A stretch of 64,000 bases of DNA from CAMDPA01 sp965223035 (GCA_965223035.1 OZ244980.1:3348001-3412000); one strand, 5' to 3'. Numbered from the stretch's first letter, positions 8,903 to 18,639 are shown. Numbers and translations: made by a program. Notes: generated by a model from the letters alone, not told the origin.

Positions 8903-10162
8903 GTGTCACCGCCGCGACCACAACATAGCCTGACCGACTGTATCGTGGTCGGCGCCGGACCATCCGGCCTGTTGGCAGCGATGGCGCTCGCCAAGCACGG
9001 CCTCAACGTCACTGTCGTCGGGTACGGCCGGCGGTCTGAACAACGGCGCGATCAACACCCACCGGATTCGCGCACAGCTGCCCTGTTTCCCGCGGCGATC
9101 AGCATGTTGCGCAATTTGGCGGTGTGGCCGCGGCTGGCGGCCCAATGCAGCCCGCTGGAGGCAATCCGCATCATCGACGATACGGGTTTCGCGTTGCGGG
9201 CGCCGGAGGTCACCTTCTACGCCAGCGAGATCGACCTGCCCGCGTTTGGATATAACGTGCCCAACGACGCCTTGATCGCAGCCCTCACCGCAACGCTGCA
9301 CGCCAACGGCGTCGACATCCTCGATGAGGGCGCGGTCGTTGGGTTGCGGCAGGGCGCCTCCAACAACGCCGTTAGCTTGGCTTCCGGTCGCACGCTGGAG
9401 GCGCCGCTGATCGTCGCGGCCGACGGTCGCCAATCATTTTGTCGAACAGCGGTGGGATTACAGGTGGACCAATGGGACTATGGTCAGGTCGCGATCGCCA
9501 CACGCTTCGCGCATCGCCGGCCACACCGCAATATCTCTAACGAGTTGCATCGACCGGCCGGGCCCTGCACTACTGTGCCGTTGCCGGGGCGCACATCGAG
9601 CCTGGTTTGGGTTGAGCGGCCCGAGGAGGCCGACCGCTTGATGCGCATGGACGAGCGCTCGTTCTTGAATGCGTTGGCCTGCAGGCTTGATGGATTGCTG
9701 GGCGATCTCGGCCAGCTCGGCGTGCGCCGTCGTTTCCCGCTCGAGGGCGCGGTCGCGAAGCGGATGGGACTGCAGCGGGTGGCGCTGGTCGGCGAGGCGG
9801 CGCATGTGCTTCCACCGATCGGTGCCCAGGGCCTCAACTTGAGCGCGGTGGATGCCGCGGCACTGGCCGACTGCGTGTCCGCATTCCGGCGTAATGGGCA
9901 GGACATCGGCAGCGACCAGATGTTGGCCGCCTACGACGCAGCTAGGCGCGGCGATGTGGAAAAGCGTATGCGCGCGATCGACGTGCTCAATCAGTCCCTG
10001 CTGGCCGGGTCATGGCCGATGCGGTTGTTGCGCGGTGCCGGTCTGCATCTGATCGCCGGCAGTTCTGGTTTGCGCCGGCAGCTGATGCGGGAAGGGCTTT
10101 GGCCGTCGGGCGCGCTGCCTAGTCTGATGCGAGATGCCGAAAGCGTGTCCTCGACGCTATAG
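8903..10162 (+). CDS. UbiH/UbiF-type FAD-dependent monooxygenase
   Basis: A 419-residue flavoprotein hydroxylase of the ubiquinone-biosynthesis (UbiH/UbiF/Coq6) type. The start is GTG at 8903. The N-terminal FAD-binding motif is VVGAGPSGLLAAMALAKHG (about 12-30). The second FAD motif and UbiH signature are at about 297-325 (LVGEAAHVLPPIGAQGLNLS), with the conserved GEAAH in place of the common GDAAH. Length fits the family (390-420). Such enzymes hydroxylate the benzoquinone ring precursor using NADPH and O2. Other class A flavin monooxygenases share the fold, so the exact position hydroxylated is not assignable. It is followed after 146 bp by an acyltransferase gene on the same strand. Confidence 0.85.
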   Translation: MSPPRPQHSLTDCIVVGAGPSGLLAAMALAKHGLNVTVVGYGRRSEQRRDQHPPDSRTAALFPAAISMLRNLAVWPRLAAQCSPLEAIRIIDDTGFALRAPEVTFYASEIDLPAFGYNVPNDALIAALTATLHANGVDILDEGAVVGLRQGASNNAVSLASGRTLEAPLIVAADGRQSFCRTAVGLQVDQWDYGQVAIATRFAHRRPHRNISNELHRPAGPCTTVPLPGRTSSLVWVERPEEADRLMRMDERSFLNALACRLDGLLGDLGQLGVRRRFPLEGAVAKRMGLQRVALVGEAAHVLPPIGAQGLNLSAVDAAALADCVSAFRRNGQDIGSDQMLAAYDAARRGDVEKRMRAIDVLNQSLLAGSWPMRLLRGAGLHLIAGSSGLRRQLMREGLWPSGALPSLMRDAESVSSTL

Positions 10163-10308
10163 GCAGACCGCGCGCGAGAGCGTATGAGGCGGCTCTCGCG
10201 ACTGTCTCCCCGGGCTTTGATTGCGTTTTGTGTGATCAGGCCTTTCTGCAAATTGGCACCGCCGGGCCGGACCAGGGCCGGTCATCGCCCATCAACTGTT
10301 CGTTCACG

Positions 10309-11217
10309 ATGAATTTGGTTCGCGATCTGCAATTCCGCCTGGAGTATCTGCTGCTGCGGTTGATCGTCGGCACGGTGCGCCTGATGCCGTTGGCCGTTGC
10401 CGTCGAGGTCTCGGCGTTTTGCTGGCGAAAGCTGGCACCGATCGTCAACCCCAAACGGCATCAACGCGCGCTGGACAATCTGGCGGTGGCCTTTCCCGAA
10501 GCGAGCGATGAGGACCGCGAGCGCATTGCCATCGCGCATTGGGACAATTTGGGTCGGGTGATGGCCGAGACCATGCAGGTTGACCGAATCATCGCCGAGC
10601 CGGACCGCATCCAGTTGGCCAATCCGAGCATGTTTTGGCGCTATGCCCCCAAGCGGGGACCATTGGTGGGCGTGTCGTTGCATATGGGAAACTGGGAATT
10701 GGCGATTTGGCCGTTGACCGCGGCCGGGACCAAACCGGGCGCAGTCTACCGCTCCGTCAACAACCCTTACGTCGACAGCTATCTCAGAGAGCAGCGCGAG
10801 GATCTTTACCCCGGCGGCCTGTTCGGCCGGGGCAAGGTGGAAGGCGACCATGGCGACAACCAGCGAACGGCGCGCCTGATCACCGACTTCGTGCGACGCG
10901 GTGGCAACCTGGGCCTGGTATGCGACCTTTACGACCGTACCGGTATCGAGGTGCCCTTTTTCGGAAAGCCGGCACGCACCCAAGCGATCGGTGCGATGAT
11001 TGCGCGCCGGGTCGGCGCCCGGGTGTGGATGTCACGGTGCCGCCGGATCGGCAAACAAAGCCGCTTCGTCGTCGAATTCATCGAACTCAAGGTGCCCCGC
11101 ACCAAGGATCAGAGCGCGGATGTGCGGCAGATGATGACGAGCATGCAGCGCCAATTTGAAGCCTGGATCCGCGAGATGCCCGAGCAGTGGATGTGGAGCA
11201 ACCGGCGCTGGCAGTGA
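10309..11217 (+). CDS. LpxL/HtrB-family lipid A (or lysophospholipid) acyltransferase
   Basis: An inner-membrane acyltransferase of the lipid A biosynthesis family, 302 residues. The ATG at 10309 was chosen because MNLVRDLQFRLEYLLLRLIV gives the family's amphipathic/membrane N-terminus; the frame is open further upstream without family sequence. The catalytic H-x4-E motif is HMGNWE (about residue 125). A second conserved block follows (GNLGLVCDLYDRTGIEVPFF). The C-terminus WIREMPEQWMWSNRRW is the classic family end. It adds a secondary acyl chain to lipid A or a related glycolipid; the acyl donor cannot be told from sequence. An R copy lies in the 3' region. Confidence 0.9.
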   Translation: MNLVRDLQFRLEYLLLRLIVGTVRLMPLAVAVEVSAFCWRKLAPIVNPKRHQRALDNLAVAFPEASDEDRERIAIAHWDNLGRVMAETMQVDRIIAEPDRIQLANPSMFWRYAPKRGPLVGVSLHMGNWELAIWPLTAAGTKPGAVYRSVNNPYVDSYLREQREDLYPGGLFGRGKVEGDHGDNQRTARLITDFVRRGGNLGLVCDLYDRTGIEVPFFGKPARTQAIGAMIARRVGARVWMSRCRRIGKQSRFVVEFIELKVPRTKDQSADVRQMMTSMQRQFEAWIREMPEQWMWSNRRWQ

Positions 11218-11300
11218 GCGGCGCAAAAGGCCGCCTGCAGGCCCACATCGTCACGCCGCAAGAGGATAATTCACCCGGCGTTCAGACTGCCTGGTGCAGG

Positions 11301-11439
11301 CTATATCATCGTGCGTTAAATTTGAGCCGCAAGGCCGGTTCCAATTTAAGGCACAAAGATGATGGTTGTTAAAGTGGTGAGCAACTTTCTGCTCTTAATC
11401 GGGATCGTTGCGTGCCCGATTAAGAGCAGGGTGCGCTAG
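11301..11439 (+). repeat. R-family palindromic repeat, copy 3 (degenerate, 139 bp)
   Basis: Left edge CTATATCATCGTGCG (a decayed CTAGATCATCGCGCC), right edge GTGCGCTAG at 11431-11439. Both hairpins are recognisable, but the arms carry several substitutions, some compensated in the partner arm (CTGCTCTTAATCGG with CCGATTAAGAGCAG), which suggests the structure is maintained. Confidence 0.85.
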
Positions 11440-11702
11440 CCATTGGCATCGGTTGATGGTGCGGCAGGCGCTTGCTTGCGGCCTCCGTCGGCGGATCAGC
11501 TGCCGCATAAGAGCTGCGACACAACGTTGACCGAGGTCCTCATCAGCCTTGGAAGTGTTGCAGAAATGCTATTGTGTCGCGCCCGATCTTGCCGGAAGGT
11601 CGTCAACAGATAGTGCTGATCGACTTGGTCTTTTGCTCAGTTGACACAAAACAGTGGTCCAGGCGCATGTCAGCATCGATACATCAGCGTGGCAGACGCG
11701 AC

Positions 11703-12035
11703 ATGCCCGGCATTCCCATAGCGAAATTCGCCATCGGCCAAGTGGTGCAGCACCGCATCCATGCTTTTCGCGGCATCGTGTTCGACATCGATCCGGTATT
11801 CGCGAATACCGAGGAGTGGTGGCTGTCGATTCCTGAGCAAAGCCGACCCCGCAAAGACCAGCCGTTCTATCACCTGTTGGCGGAGAACGACGAGACCGAA
11901 TACATCGCCTACGTTTCCGAACAGAACCTGTTGCCAGACACCAGCGGAGCGCCGTTGCGGCATCCGCAAGTCAAGGAGCTGTTCACCCGGCGCGGATCCG
12001 GCGAGTATCACGCGCTGTTCCTGCAACGACATTAG
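11703..12035 (+). CDS. hspQ: Heat shock protein HspQ (YccV-like hemimethylated DNA-binding domain)
   Basis: A small cytosolic protein of 110 residues, matching the usual length of HspQ. The YccV/HspQ domain is recognisable throughout: KFAIGQVVQHRIHAFRGIVF (7-26), FANTEEWW, then RPRKDQPFYHLLAENDETEY (about 48-67) and YVSEQNLLPD. In Escherichia coli HspQ influences DnaA stability and acts as a specificity enhancer of Lon. The ATG at 11703 fits the family start; an in-frame ATG at 11667 would add 12 residues. The stop codon TAG (12033-12035) is formed by the TTAG edge of R copy 4. It stands alone between two repeat-bearing intergenic regions. Confidence 0.93.
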   Translation: MPGIPIAKFAIGQVVQHRIHAFRGIVFDIDPVFANTEEWWLSIPEQSRPRKDQPFYHLLAENDETEYIAYVSEQNLLPDTSGAPLRHPQVKELFTRRGSGEYHALFLQRH

Positions 12036-12095
12036 ATCATCGCGCCTTAAATGGGGACCGCAAAGCCAGTTCCCATTCAAGGCACGATAATCTAG
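12032..12095. repeat. R-family palindromic repeat, copy 4 (single hairpin, 64 bp)
   Basis: A single long palindrome with TTAG at 12032 and CTAG at 12092. The arms GATCATCGCGCCTTAAATGG and the reverse complement of TTCAAGGCACGATAATC pair. It provides the hspQ stop codon. Both tips are of the GATCATCG kind, so this is the simplest form of the element. Confidence 0.88.
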
Positions 12096-12165
12096 ATCAT
12101 GTCCGCCTTAGGAAGTTCGCCTTGGCGGCCCGCTCCCCGCCCGGCCATACGCCGCCCCGCATCGC
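12092..12165 (-). repeat. S-family repeat, copy d (truncated, reverse)
   Basis: Joined to R copy 4 at the CTAG 12092-12095. It reads CATGTCCGCCTTAGG then GGCCCGCTCCCCGCCCGGCC, the reverse-orientation end of the S repeat; the rest is missing before the recG stop at 12180. Confidence 0.7.
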
Positions 12166-12179
12166 AACGGCTGATCGGC

Positions 12180-14300
12180 CTATGCGGCTCGAAACAGGCG
12201 AACGGCCTCGTCACGCTCGAACATATATAGCAACACTCTGAGCGCGGCACCGCGGGGCGTCGCCAAGTGCGGGTCCTGCGCGAGCAACAGTCTGGCATCA
12301 TCGCGCGCCGCAGCCAACAACACCTCCAATCGTGGAACGTTGGCGACCCGGAATTCCGGCAAGCCGCTTTGGCGCGCGCCGAGCAGCTCTCCGCCACCAC
12401 GTAACTCGAGGTCCTTCTCAGCAATCTCGAAACCATCCTCGGTGCGGCACATCAACTCCAAACGTTCTCGCGCGGTCACACCGAGCGGCGCGCTGTGCAG
12501 CAACAGACAGTAGGATTGGCGCTCACCACGGCCGACCCGGCCGCGCAGCTGGTGCAGCTGGGCCAGGCCAAATCGCTCGGCCTGCTCAATTACCATGATC
12601 GTTGCGTTCGGCACATTGACGCCCACCTCGATCACGGTGGTCGACACCAAGACCTTGATCTCGCCTTGGGCAAAGCGGGCCATCGTCGCGTCCTTTTGCT
12701 GCGCGCGCAACGCCCCATGCAGCAGCCCAACCTGCTCGGCACCGAAGATCTGCGCCAAATGGGCATGCCGCTCCTGGGCAGCGGCCAACTCCGTCGTGTG
12801 CGAACTTTCGATCAAGGGACAAACCCAGTAGATCTGCGCACCTTGGCTCAGCATGCGGCGCAGCCCATCGACCACATCGTGCAGCCGATCGATGGCCGGC
12901 ATGGCGGTCTTGACAGGCTTGCGGCCAGCCGGCTTTTCGGTGAGCCGCGAAACGTCGAGGTCGCCGTAATGGGTCATCAACAACGTGCGAGGGATCGGGG
13001 TAGCGGTCATCACCAGGACGTTGGCGCCGGTCTTGCCGTCGCCTTTGGATTGTAGGGCCAGCCGCTGTTGAACGCCGAACCGATGTTGCTCATCGATCAC
13101 AGCAAAGCCCAGATCGCGGAATACGACGTCAGCCTGGAATACGGCGTGCGTGCCAATCAGAATATCGATCTCGCCGGCCGCCAACCGCGCCAGCATCTCA
13201 CGTCGCGCCTTGCCTTTTTCACGTCCCGTCAGCACGGAGGTGCGAAGACCGGCCGCGGCGGCCAGCGGCGCGATGGTATCAGCGTGTTGCCTGGCGAGCA
13301 CCTCTGTCGGCGCCATCAAGGCGGCTTGCGTGCCGGCCTCAATCGCGATCGCCATGGCCATCAACGCCACCACCGTCTTGCCTGATCCGACGTCGCCCTG
13401 CAGCAGCCGCAGCATGCGATGCGGAGCTGCCATGTCCGCGGCAATCTCTTCCAGCGCCTTGGCTTGGGAGCCGGTCAACGCGAACGGCAGGCCAACCGTC
13501 AATCGGGCACGGATCCGTCCGTCTCCTGTCAATGGTCGTCCGGGTTGGGCCTTGGCGCTTTGACGCACCAACGCCAGCGCCAGCTGACCGGCCAGCAATT
13601 CATCGTAGGCAAGCCGCAACCAGGCCGCACCGGCCGTCGACAGATCGGCAGGATCAACCGGAAAATGCAGTGCGGTGACGGCGTCGTGCAGGCTTGGCCA
13701 ACCCTGCCGCTGCAGCCAATTCGGCTCCTGCCATTCTTCAAGGTCGGGCATCATCGACACGGCTTGCCGCACGATTTTGCTCATGACCTTACTGGATAAG
13801 CCGGCCGTCAACGGGTATACCGGCTCCAAAAGCGGGAGTGTGTCACGCGCTTCAGGCGCGACGACGTAATCGGGATGCACCATTTGCAGTGTCTCGCCAT
13901 AGCGCTCCACCCGGCCCGACACATAGCGCTCGGCGCCCTCGGGAAGCTGGCCGGCGATGAAGCGGCGCTCCGCGTGAAAAAACACCAAATCGAGCTTGCC
14001 GGTGTGGTCCTCGCAAGCCACCTTGTAAGGCGCCTTGACGTTGCCGGGCGGCGCCGGCCGGTGCTTCAGCACGCGCACCTTAAAGGTGGCGATGGTCCCA
14101 GCTGTGGCGGCGGCGACGGTCGGCTCGGCACGGCGATCGATCACCCCCGTCGGCGTGTGCCAAATCAGATCGAGCACACGCGGCTCGGTCACCCCAGGCG
14201 GCAGACGCAGCGCCTTTTTCAGATAGCTCAGCACACGGGGACCTACGCCGGCGAGCGAGGCCGCGGAGGCAAACAACGGGGTCAGCACCTCAGGTCGCAT
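12180..14300 (-). CDS. recG: ATP-dependent DNA helicase RecG
   Basis: A superfamily 2 helicase of 706 residues, close to the usual 690-700, which remodels stalled replication forks and branched DNA. The wedge/OB-fold domain is N-terminal (about 60-150). The helicase domain has Walker A QGDVGSGKT (301-309), motif II DEQH (403-406), motif III MTATPIPRTL and, near 580-600, the C-terminal motif LHQLRGRVGRG. The extreme C-terminus (ELRGGGELLGARQSGLPEFR) is the RecG wedge-contact region. The ATG at 14300 gives the family N-terminus MRPEVLTPLFA. It is divergent from sdhE and mfd. The stop is TAG, 15 bp from an S remnant. Confidence 0.97.
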   Translation of the reverse strand: MRPEVLTPLFASAASLAGVGPRVLSYLKKALRLPPGVTEPRVLDLIWHTPTGVIDRRAEPTVAAATAGTIATFKVRVLKHRPAPPGNVKAPYKVACEDHTGKLDLVFFHAERRFIAGQLPEGAERYVSGRVERYGETLQMVHPDYVVAPEARDTLPLLEPVYPLTAGLSSKVMSKIVRQAVSMMPDLEEWQEPNWLQRQGWPSLHDAVTALHFPVDPADLSTAGAAWLRLAYDELLAGQLALALVRQSAKAQPGRPLTGDGRIRARLTVGLPFALTGSQAKALEEIAADMAAPHRMLRLLQGDVGSGKTVVALMAMAIAIEAGTQAALMAPTEVLARQHADTIAPLAAAAGLRTSVLTGREKGKARREMLARLAAGEIDILIGTHAVFQADVVFRDLGFAVIDEQHRFGVQQRLALQSKGDGKTGANVLVMTATPIPRTLLMTHYGDLDVSRLTEKPAGRKPVKTAMPAIDRLHDVVDGLRRMLSQGAQIYWVCPLIESSHTTELAAAQERHAHLAQIFGAEQVGLLHGALRAQQKDATMARFAQGEIKVLVSTTVIEVGVNVPNATIMVIEQAERFGLAQLHQLRGRVGRGERQSYCLLLHSAPLGVTARERLELMCRTEDGFEIAEKDLELRGGGELLGARQSGLPEFRVANVPRLEVLLAAARDDARLLLAQDPHLATPRGAALRVLLYMFERDEAVRLFRAA

Positions 14301-14565
14301 GTCCGTTCACTTCGTCACTGCACCGCTTGATCGTCAAGCCCCAGCTCCCCACCGATCACACTCGCCGCCAGCGCGACACTCGCTGCGCTGCCTGCAGCCC
14401 GGATCTGAGCGTCAGCTGGCCGCTCCCCAGCGATCGTCGACGGCTGACACGGCCTGTCCACAGCGCTATACGAGAGGGCAAATCGCACACCAATTGAGTG
14501 CGACCTTAGGAGCCGTTGAGCACGGGTCAAGCCAGCTTGGCCGCAGCATTGTTCATGGAGTTTGG

Positions 14566-14868
14566 ATGCAGCAGATCGAGCACCGCAAGCGGCGCGCAGC
14601 ATTCCGTGCCAGTCATCGCGGCACCAAAGAGATGGATTGGCTTCTCGGCCATTTCGCGGCAGCCCGCTTGCAACAGATGGGAGAGCTGGAGCTGGCCGAG
14701 TTCGAATTGCTCCTGACCATGCCCGACCCGGAGCTGCAGCGATGGATCATGGACATCGGCAGTGTCCCGGACGACCGGTGCGCCGGGCTGATCCGCCAGT
14801 TGCGCATCTTCCACCGATTGCAGGCGGCGCAAGCGATGGGTCCGAAGCAAAACGCCGATCATACATGA
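14566..14868 (+). CDS. sdhE: FAD assembly factor SdhE (DUF339)
   Basis: A small cytosolic protein of 100 residues that promotes covalent flavinylation of succinate dehydrogenase subunit SdhA. The diagnostic RGTKEMDWLL block (about 18-27) contains the conserved RGxxE motif. The ATG at 14566 has GGAG 5 bp upstream; the long upstream frame back to 14299 has no family sequence. Its position before mfd, close to recG, resembles the recG-sdhE-mfd neighbourhood often seen in alphaproteobacteria. Confidence 0.93.
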   Translation: MQQIEHRKRRAAFRASHRGTKEMDWLLGHFAAARLQQMGELELAEFELLLTMPDPELQRWIMDIGSVPDDRCAGLIRQLRIFHRLQAAQAMGPKQNADHT

Positions 14869-14920
14869 GTGCGGATCGCCGCGTCGGTGCAGTCAGCGGC
14901 TAACCGGATGGCCGCGGAAC

Positions 14921-17900
14921 GTGGGGGAAAGTGGATGGCCGTCGATGGATGACGCTGCACCATCTGTACATGATGAACTGCTGGCCGGCGTGCCGGAGGG
15001 CCTCGACGCGCTGCTGTTGGCACGCATAGCGACCGAGGCGCACGCCGCATCACCGGGCGCCATGATCTTGCATGTTGCGCGTGATGACCGGCGCCTCGAG
15101 GCGCTGGAGGCCGGATTGGGCTTTTTCGCGCCACAGCTCAAAGTGGTGGCCGTGCCGGCCTGGGATACCGTTCCCTACGACCGTGTCGGACCCAACGCTG
15201 AGATCGTGGCCCGCCGCATCACCGCGCTTGCCAAGCTCGCGATCGGTGCGCGCAAGCAAGCGTGCGTCGTGCTCACCACCGTCAATGCGATCCTTCAGCG
15301 CGTGCCCACGCGCGATAGCCTGCGTCGCGCGCTCAAACCGATGGCGGCCAACCAGCGCATCGACATGAACCAGCTGATCGAGCGGCTCACCAATGCCGGC
15401 TTTATGCGTACCGGCACGGTGATGGAACAGGGCGAGTTCGCGGTTCGCGGTGGCATCGTCGATGTTTTCCCACCAGGCCGGATCAATCCCGTTCGGTTGG
15501 ATTTTTTTGGCGACACGCTGGAAAGCCTGAAGTCGTTTGACGCCGAGACCCAGCGCACCAAACAGACGGTGCAGAAACTCGTGTTGATGCCGATCAGCGA
15601 GGTGGCGCTCGGGGAGGGAGGGGCCGCCACCTTCCGCGCCCGTTATGTCGAGCTGTTCGGTGGTGGCACCGCCGATGATCCGCTCTACCAGACGGTCAGT
15701 GCTGGCCAACGCTATCCCGGTCAAGACCATTGGCTGCCGTTGTTTCATCACACGTTGGAGACGCTGTTCGATTACGTGGAGCCGGCCGCAGTCAGTTTTG
15801 ACCACCTGGCGGATGAATCCATCCATCAGCGCTTCGAGAACATTGAAGAGCACTATCAGGCCCGCCTCGATTCGTTGGAGGCGGCCAAATTCGGCGCGCC
15901 ACCTTATAAGCCGGTCCCGCCGGAGCTGATGTTCTTGACTGGAGCGGAGTGGATCGAGGCGCTTACCAGATGTCGCGTGCGGCGGTTCTCGCCGTTTGAC
16001 GAGGGTAAACCCGGCGCCACCCGCATCGGCGCGACCACGGGACGGAATTTCGCGCCGGAGCGTCAGGCCGAGCAGGGCAATCTGTTTGAAGCCGTTGTCG
16101 GTCATATCGGTTCGTTGATAAAGCGACACAAGCGGGTGATCGTGGCCGCCTGGACGCCCGGTGCGCGCGAGCGCTTGGAAGGGCTGTTGGCCGACCATGG
16201 TCAGAAGCGGATCGCGAAGATCGGCAGTTATCCGGAAGCCCTCGACGTGCCCGGCGATCTGGTCTCGATGGCGGTGCTGGGCCTTGAGCACGGCTTTGAA
16301 ACGCCGGATCTCGCCGTCATCGCTGAACAAGACATCCTCGGCGACCGGCTGGTGCGGCCGCGGCGCAAGGCACGCCGCGCCGCCAATGTGATCACCGAGG
16401 CCACCAGCCTGACGATTGGCGATCTGGTGGTGCATGCGGACCATGGAATCGGTCGCTTCGTCGGGCTGAAGGCGATTACCGCGCTGGGCGCACCCCGCGA
16501 TTGTCTCGAATTGGCGTATGCGGGCGGTGACAAGTTGTTCCTGCCGGTGGAGAACATCGAGCTGCTGTCACGCTACGGATCAGAACAGGAGGCTGTCCAG
16601 CTCGACCGGCTGGGTGGGGTTTCCTGGCAATCTCGCAAGGCCCGGCTCAAGAATCGGCTGCGGGAGATCGCGTCGGAATTGATCAAGGTCGCGGCCGCCC
16701 GCGAGCTCCGGGACGCTCCATCCATTGTTGCGCCGACCGGTGCTTTCGACGAGTTCGTCGCCCGATTTCCTTACGAGGAGACCGACGACCAGCTGGCCAG
16801 CATCGAAGCGGTGTTGGAGGATCTGGAGCGCGGCAAGCCGATGGATCGCCTGGTGTGCGGCGACGTCGGTTTTGGCAAGACGGAGGTGGCGCTGCGTGCG
16901 GCCTTCGCCACCGCTTTATCCGGGTTGCAGGTCGCCGTGGTGGTTCCGACCACCCTGTTGGCACGTCAGCACCATGCGACGTTCATTGATCGGTTTCGCG
17001 GCCTGCCGGTGAAAGTGGCGCAAGCCTCTCGGCTGGTCGGTTCCAAAGACATGGCGCAAATCCGTCAGGGGCTGAAGTCGGGCGACATCGATGTCATCAT
17101 CGGCACTCACGCGCTGCTCGGCAAGCAGATTGAGTTTGCCAGGCTTGGTCTCGTCATCGTCGATGAGGAACAACACTTCGGCGTGTCCCATAAGGAGCGC
17201 CTGAAGCAGATGCGCCAAGAGGTCCATGTCCTCACGTTGTCGGCAACCCCGATTCCCCGCACCTTGCAGCTCGCCTTATCGGGCGTGCGCGAGTTATCCT
17301 TGATCACAACGCCGCCGGTCGACCGGCTCGCGGTCAGAACCTATATCGCGCCGTTCGACCCGGTGATCCTGCGTGAGGCGTTGCGGCGCGAACGGCTGCG
17401 GGGCGGTCAGACGTTTTACGTAGCACCGCGCATTTCCGATCTCGACGACATTGCGACGTTCTTGCGGGAGGCGGTGCCTGAGCTTCGAGTCGGTCGGGCG
17501 CATGGCCAATTGTCGGCAACCGAGCTTGAGGACGTGATGACCGCCTTCTATGAGGGCCAATATGATGTCTTGCTGTCGACCGCGATCGTGGAATCGGGCT
17601 TAGACGTCCCCAATGCCAACACGTTGATCGTCCATCGCGCCGACATGTTCGGCCTGGCGCAACTCTATCAGTTGCGTGGCCGGGTCGGCCGCTCCAAGAC
17701 CCGGGCCTACGCCTACTTCACCACGCCACCCGACCAAAAATTGACCGACGGTGCCCAAAAGCGGCTCAAGGTGCTGCAGTCGTTGGACAACCTGGGGGCC
17801 GGTTTTGCCCTCGCCTCGCACGATTTGGATATCCGCGGAGCTGGAAATCTGTTGGGTGAGGAACAGTCCGGGCACATTAAAGAGGTCGGTTTTGAGCTTT

Positions 17901-18436
17901 ACCAGTCGATGCTGGAAGAGGCGATCGCCGGGCTCAAGGACGGGGACCAGGACGAAACGCAGGATCGCTGGAGCCCGCAGATTTCGATCGGCACCGCGGT
18001 TCTGATCCCTGAAAGCTATGTGGCGGACCTGCAGCTGAGGCTGGGCCTTTACCGCCGGTTGTCGAGCTTGGACACGCGCGAGGAGATCCAAGCCTTCGGC
18101 GCCGAGTTGGTCGACCGCTTCGGGGAGTTACCGCAGGAGGTTCGGCACCTGCTCGAAATCATGGAGATCAAAGGGCTGTGCCGGCAAGCCGGCATCCAAC
18201 AGATCGATGCCGGCCCCAAGGGCGCCGTCCTGTCGTTCCGGAAAAATCAGTTCGCCAACCCGGAGGGCCTGGCCCGCTTGATCTCGACCCGGGCCTCACC
18301 GTTCAAGCTGCAGCCGGACCACAAGCTGGTGTTCAAGGCCGATTGGATGAAGACGGACCGTCGGCAAGCTGGTGTGCGGCATTTGGTGCAGAACCTGGCG
18401 GACCTTGCCGCAAAGACGACAGCCGCCGCAGGTTAA
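14921..18436 (+). CDS. mfd: Transcription-repair coupling factor Mfd
   Basis: A large ATP-driven DNA translocase (1171 residues) that removes stalled RNA polymerase and recruits UvrA. Domains in order: UvrB-like N-terminal region (about 20-330); RNA polymerase-interacting CarD-like domain (GDLVVHADHGIGRFVG, about 500); RecG-like helicase core with Walker A CGDVGFGKTE (about 647) and motif II DEEQH (about 747); QLRGRVGRS near 920; and C-terminal TRCF domain. Start could be GTG 14921 or ATG 14945; the latter leaves a normal N-terminus too. The TAA stop (18434-18436) coincides with the edge of an S repeat. Confidence 0.97.
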   Translation: MGESGWPSMDDAAPSVHDELLAGVPEGLDALLLARIATEAHAASPGAMILHVARDDRRLEALEAGLGFFAPQLKVVAVPAWDTVPYDRVGPNAEIVARRITALAKLAIGARKQACVVLTTVNAILQRVPTRDSLRRALKPMAANQRIDMNQLIERLTNAGFMRTGTVMEQGEFAVRGGIVDVFPPGRINPVRLDFFGDTLESLKSFDAETQRTKQTVQKLVLMPISEVALGEGGAATFRARYVELFGGGTADDPLYQTVSAGQRYPGQDHWLPLFHHTLETLFDYVEPAAVSFDHLADESIHQRFENIEEHYQARLDSLEAAKFGAPPYKPVPPELMFLTGAEWIEALTRCRVRRFSPFDEGKPGATRIGATTGRNFAPERQAEQGNLFEAVVGHIGSLIKRHKRVIVAAWTPGARERLEGLLADHGQKRIAKIGSYPEALDVPGDLVSMAVLGLEHGFETPDLAVIAEQDILGDRLVRPRRKARRAANVITEATSLTIGDLVVHADHGIGRFVGLKAITALGAPRDCLELAYAGGDKLFLPVENIELLSRYGSEQEAVQLDRLGGVSWQSRKARLKNRLREIASELIKVAAARELRDAPSIVAPTGAFDEFVARFPYEETDDQLASIEAVLEDLERGKPMDRLVCGDVGFGKTEVALRAAFATALSGLQVAVVVPTTLLARQHHATFIDRFRGLPVKVAQASRLVGSKDMAQIRQGLKSGDIDVIIGTHALLGKQIEFARLGLVIVDEEQHFGVSHKERLKQMRQEVHVLTLSATPIPRTLQLALSGVRELSLITTPPVDRLAVRTYIAPFDPVILREALRRERLRGGQTFYVAPRISDLDDIATFLREAVPELRVGRAHGQLSATELEDVMTAFYEGQYDVLLSTAIVESGLDVPNANTLIVHRADMFGLAQLYQLRGRVGRSKTRAYAYFTTPPDQKLTDGAQKRLKVLQSLDNLGAGFALASHDLDIRGAGNLLGEEQSGHIKEVGFELYQSMLEEAIAGLKDGDQDETQDRWSPQISIGTAVLIPESYVADLQLRLGLYRRLSSLDTREEIQAFGAELVDRFGELPQEVRHLLEIMEIKGLCRQAGIQQIDAGPKGAVLSFRKNQFANPEGLARLISTRASPFKLQPDHKLVFKADWMKTDRRQAGVRHLVQNLADLAAKTTAAAG

Positions 18437-18512
18437 ATCATGCCGCCTAAGGCGGTTAGCCTTGCCGGGCGTGGGAGCGGGAGGGTTCCAGCTCACTTGG
18501 CACGCTTCAGGC
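18434..18512 (-). repeat. S-family repeat, copy e (reverse, internally deleted)
   Basis: Begins TAAATCATGCCGCCTAAGG at the mfd stop codon and continues CCTTGCCGGGCGTGGGAGCG and GGGTTCCAGCTCACTTGGCA. The central arm is shortened. Confidence 0.75.
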
Positions 18513-18532
18513 CGAATTGCCCCGTGCGAGCG

Positions 18533-18610
18533 CTAGATCATCGCGCCTTAAAGTGGTGAGCAACTTTCTGGCTTTCATCGGAAGCGGGACCATCGCGATG
18601 AAAAACAAAG
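18533..18610 (+). repeat. R-family repeat, copy 5 (decayed)
   Basis: CTAGATCATCGCGCCTTAA at 18533 jumps straight to AGTGGTGAGCAACTTTCTGG, so the first hairpin is deleted as in copy 9. The second hairpin is degraded (TTTCATCGGAAGCGGGACC, then CGATGAAAAACAAAG) and the closing CTAG is lost. Confidence 0.75.
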
Positions 18611-18639
18611 CGTCGCTCATCACTCATCAGTGGACCGCT

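Noticed and set aside
15050..16444. 464-residue ORF on the minus strand
   Set aside because: It is antisense to mfd, whose frame is fully family-like. The antisense translation is rich in Arg, His and Gln, typical of shadow frames in GC-rich DNA.
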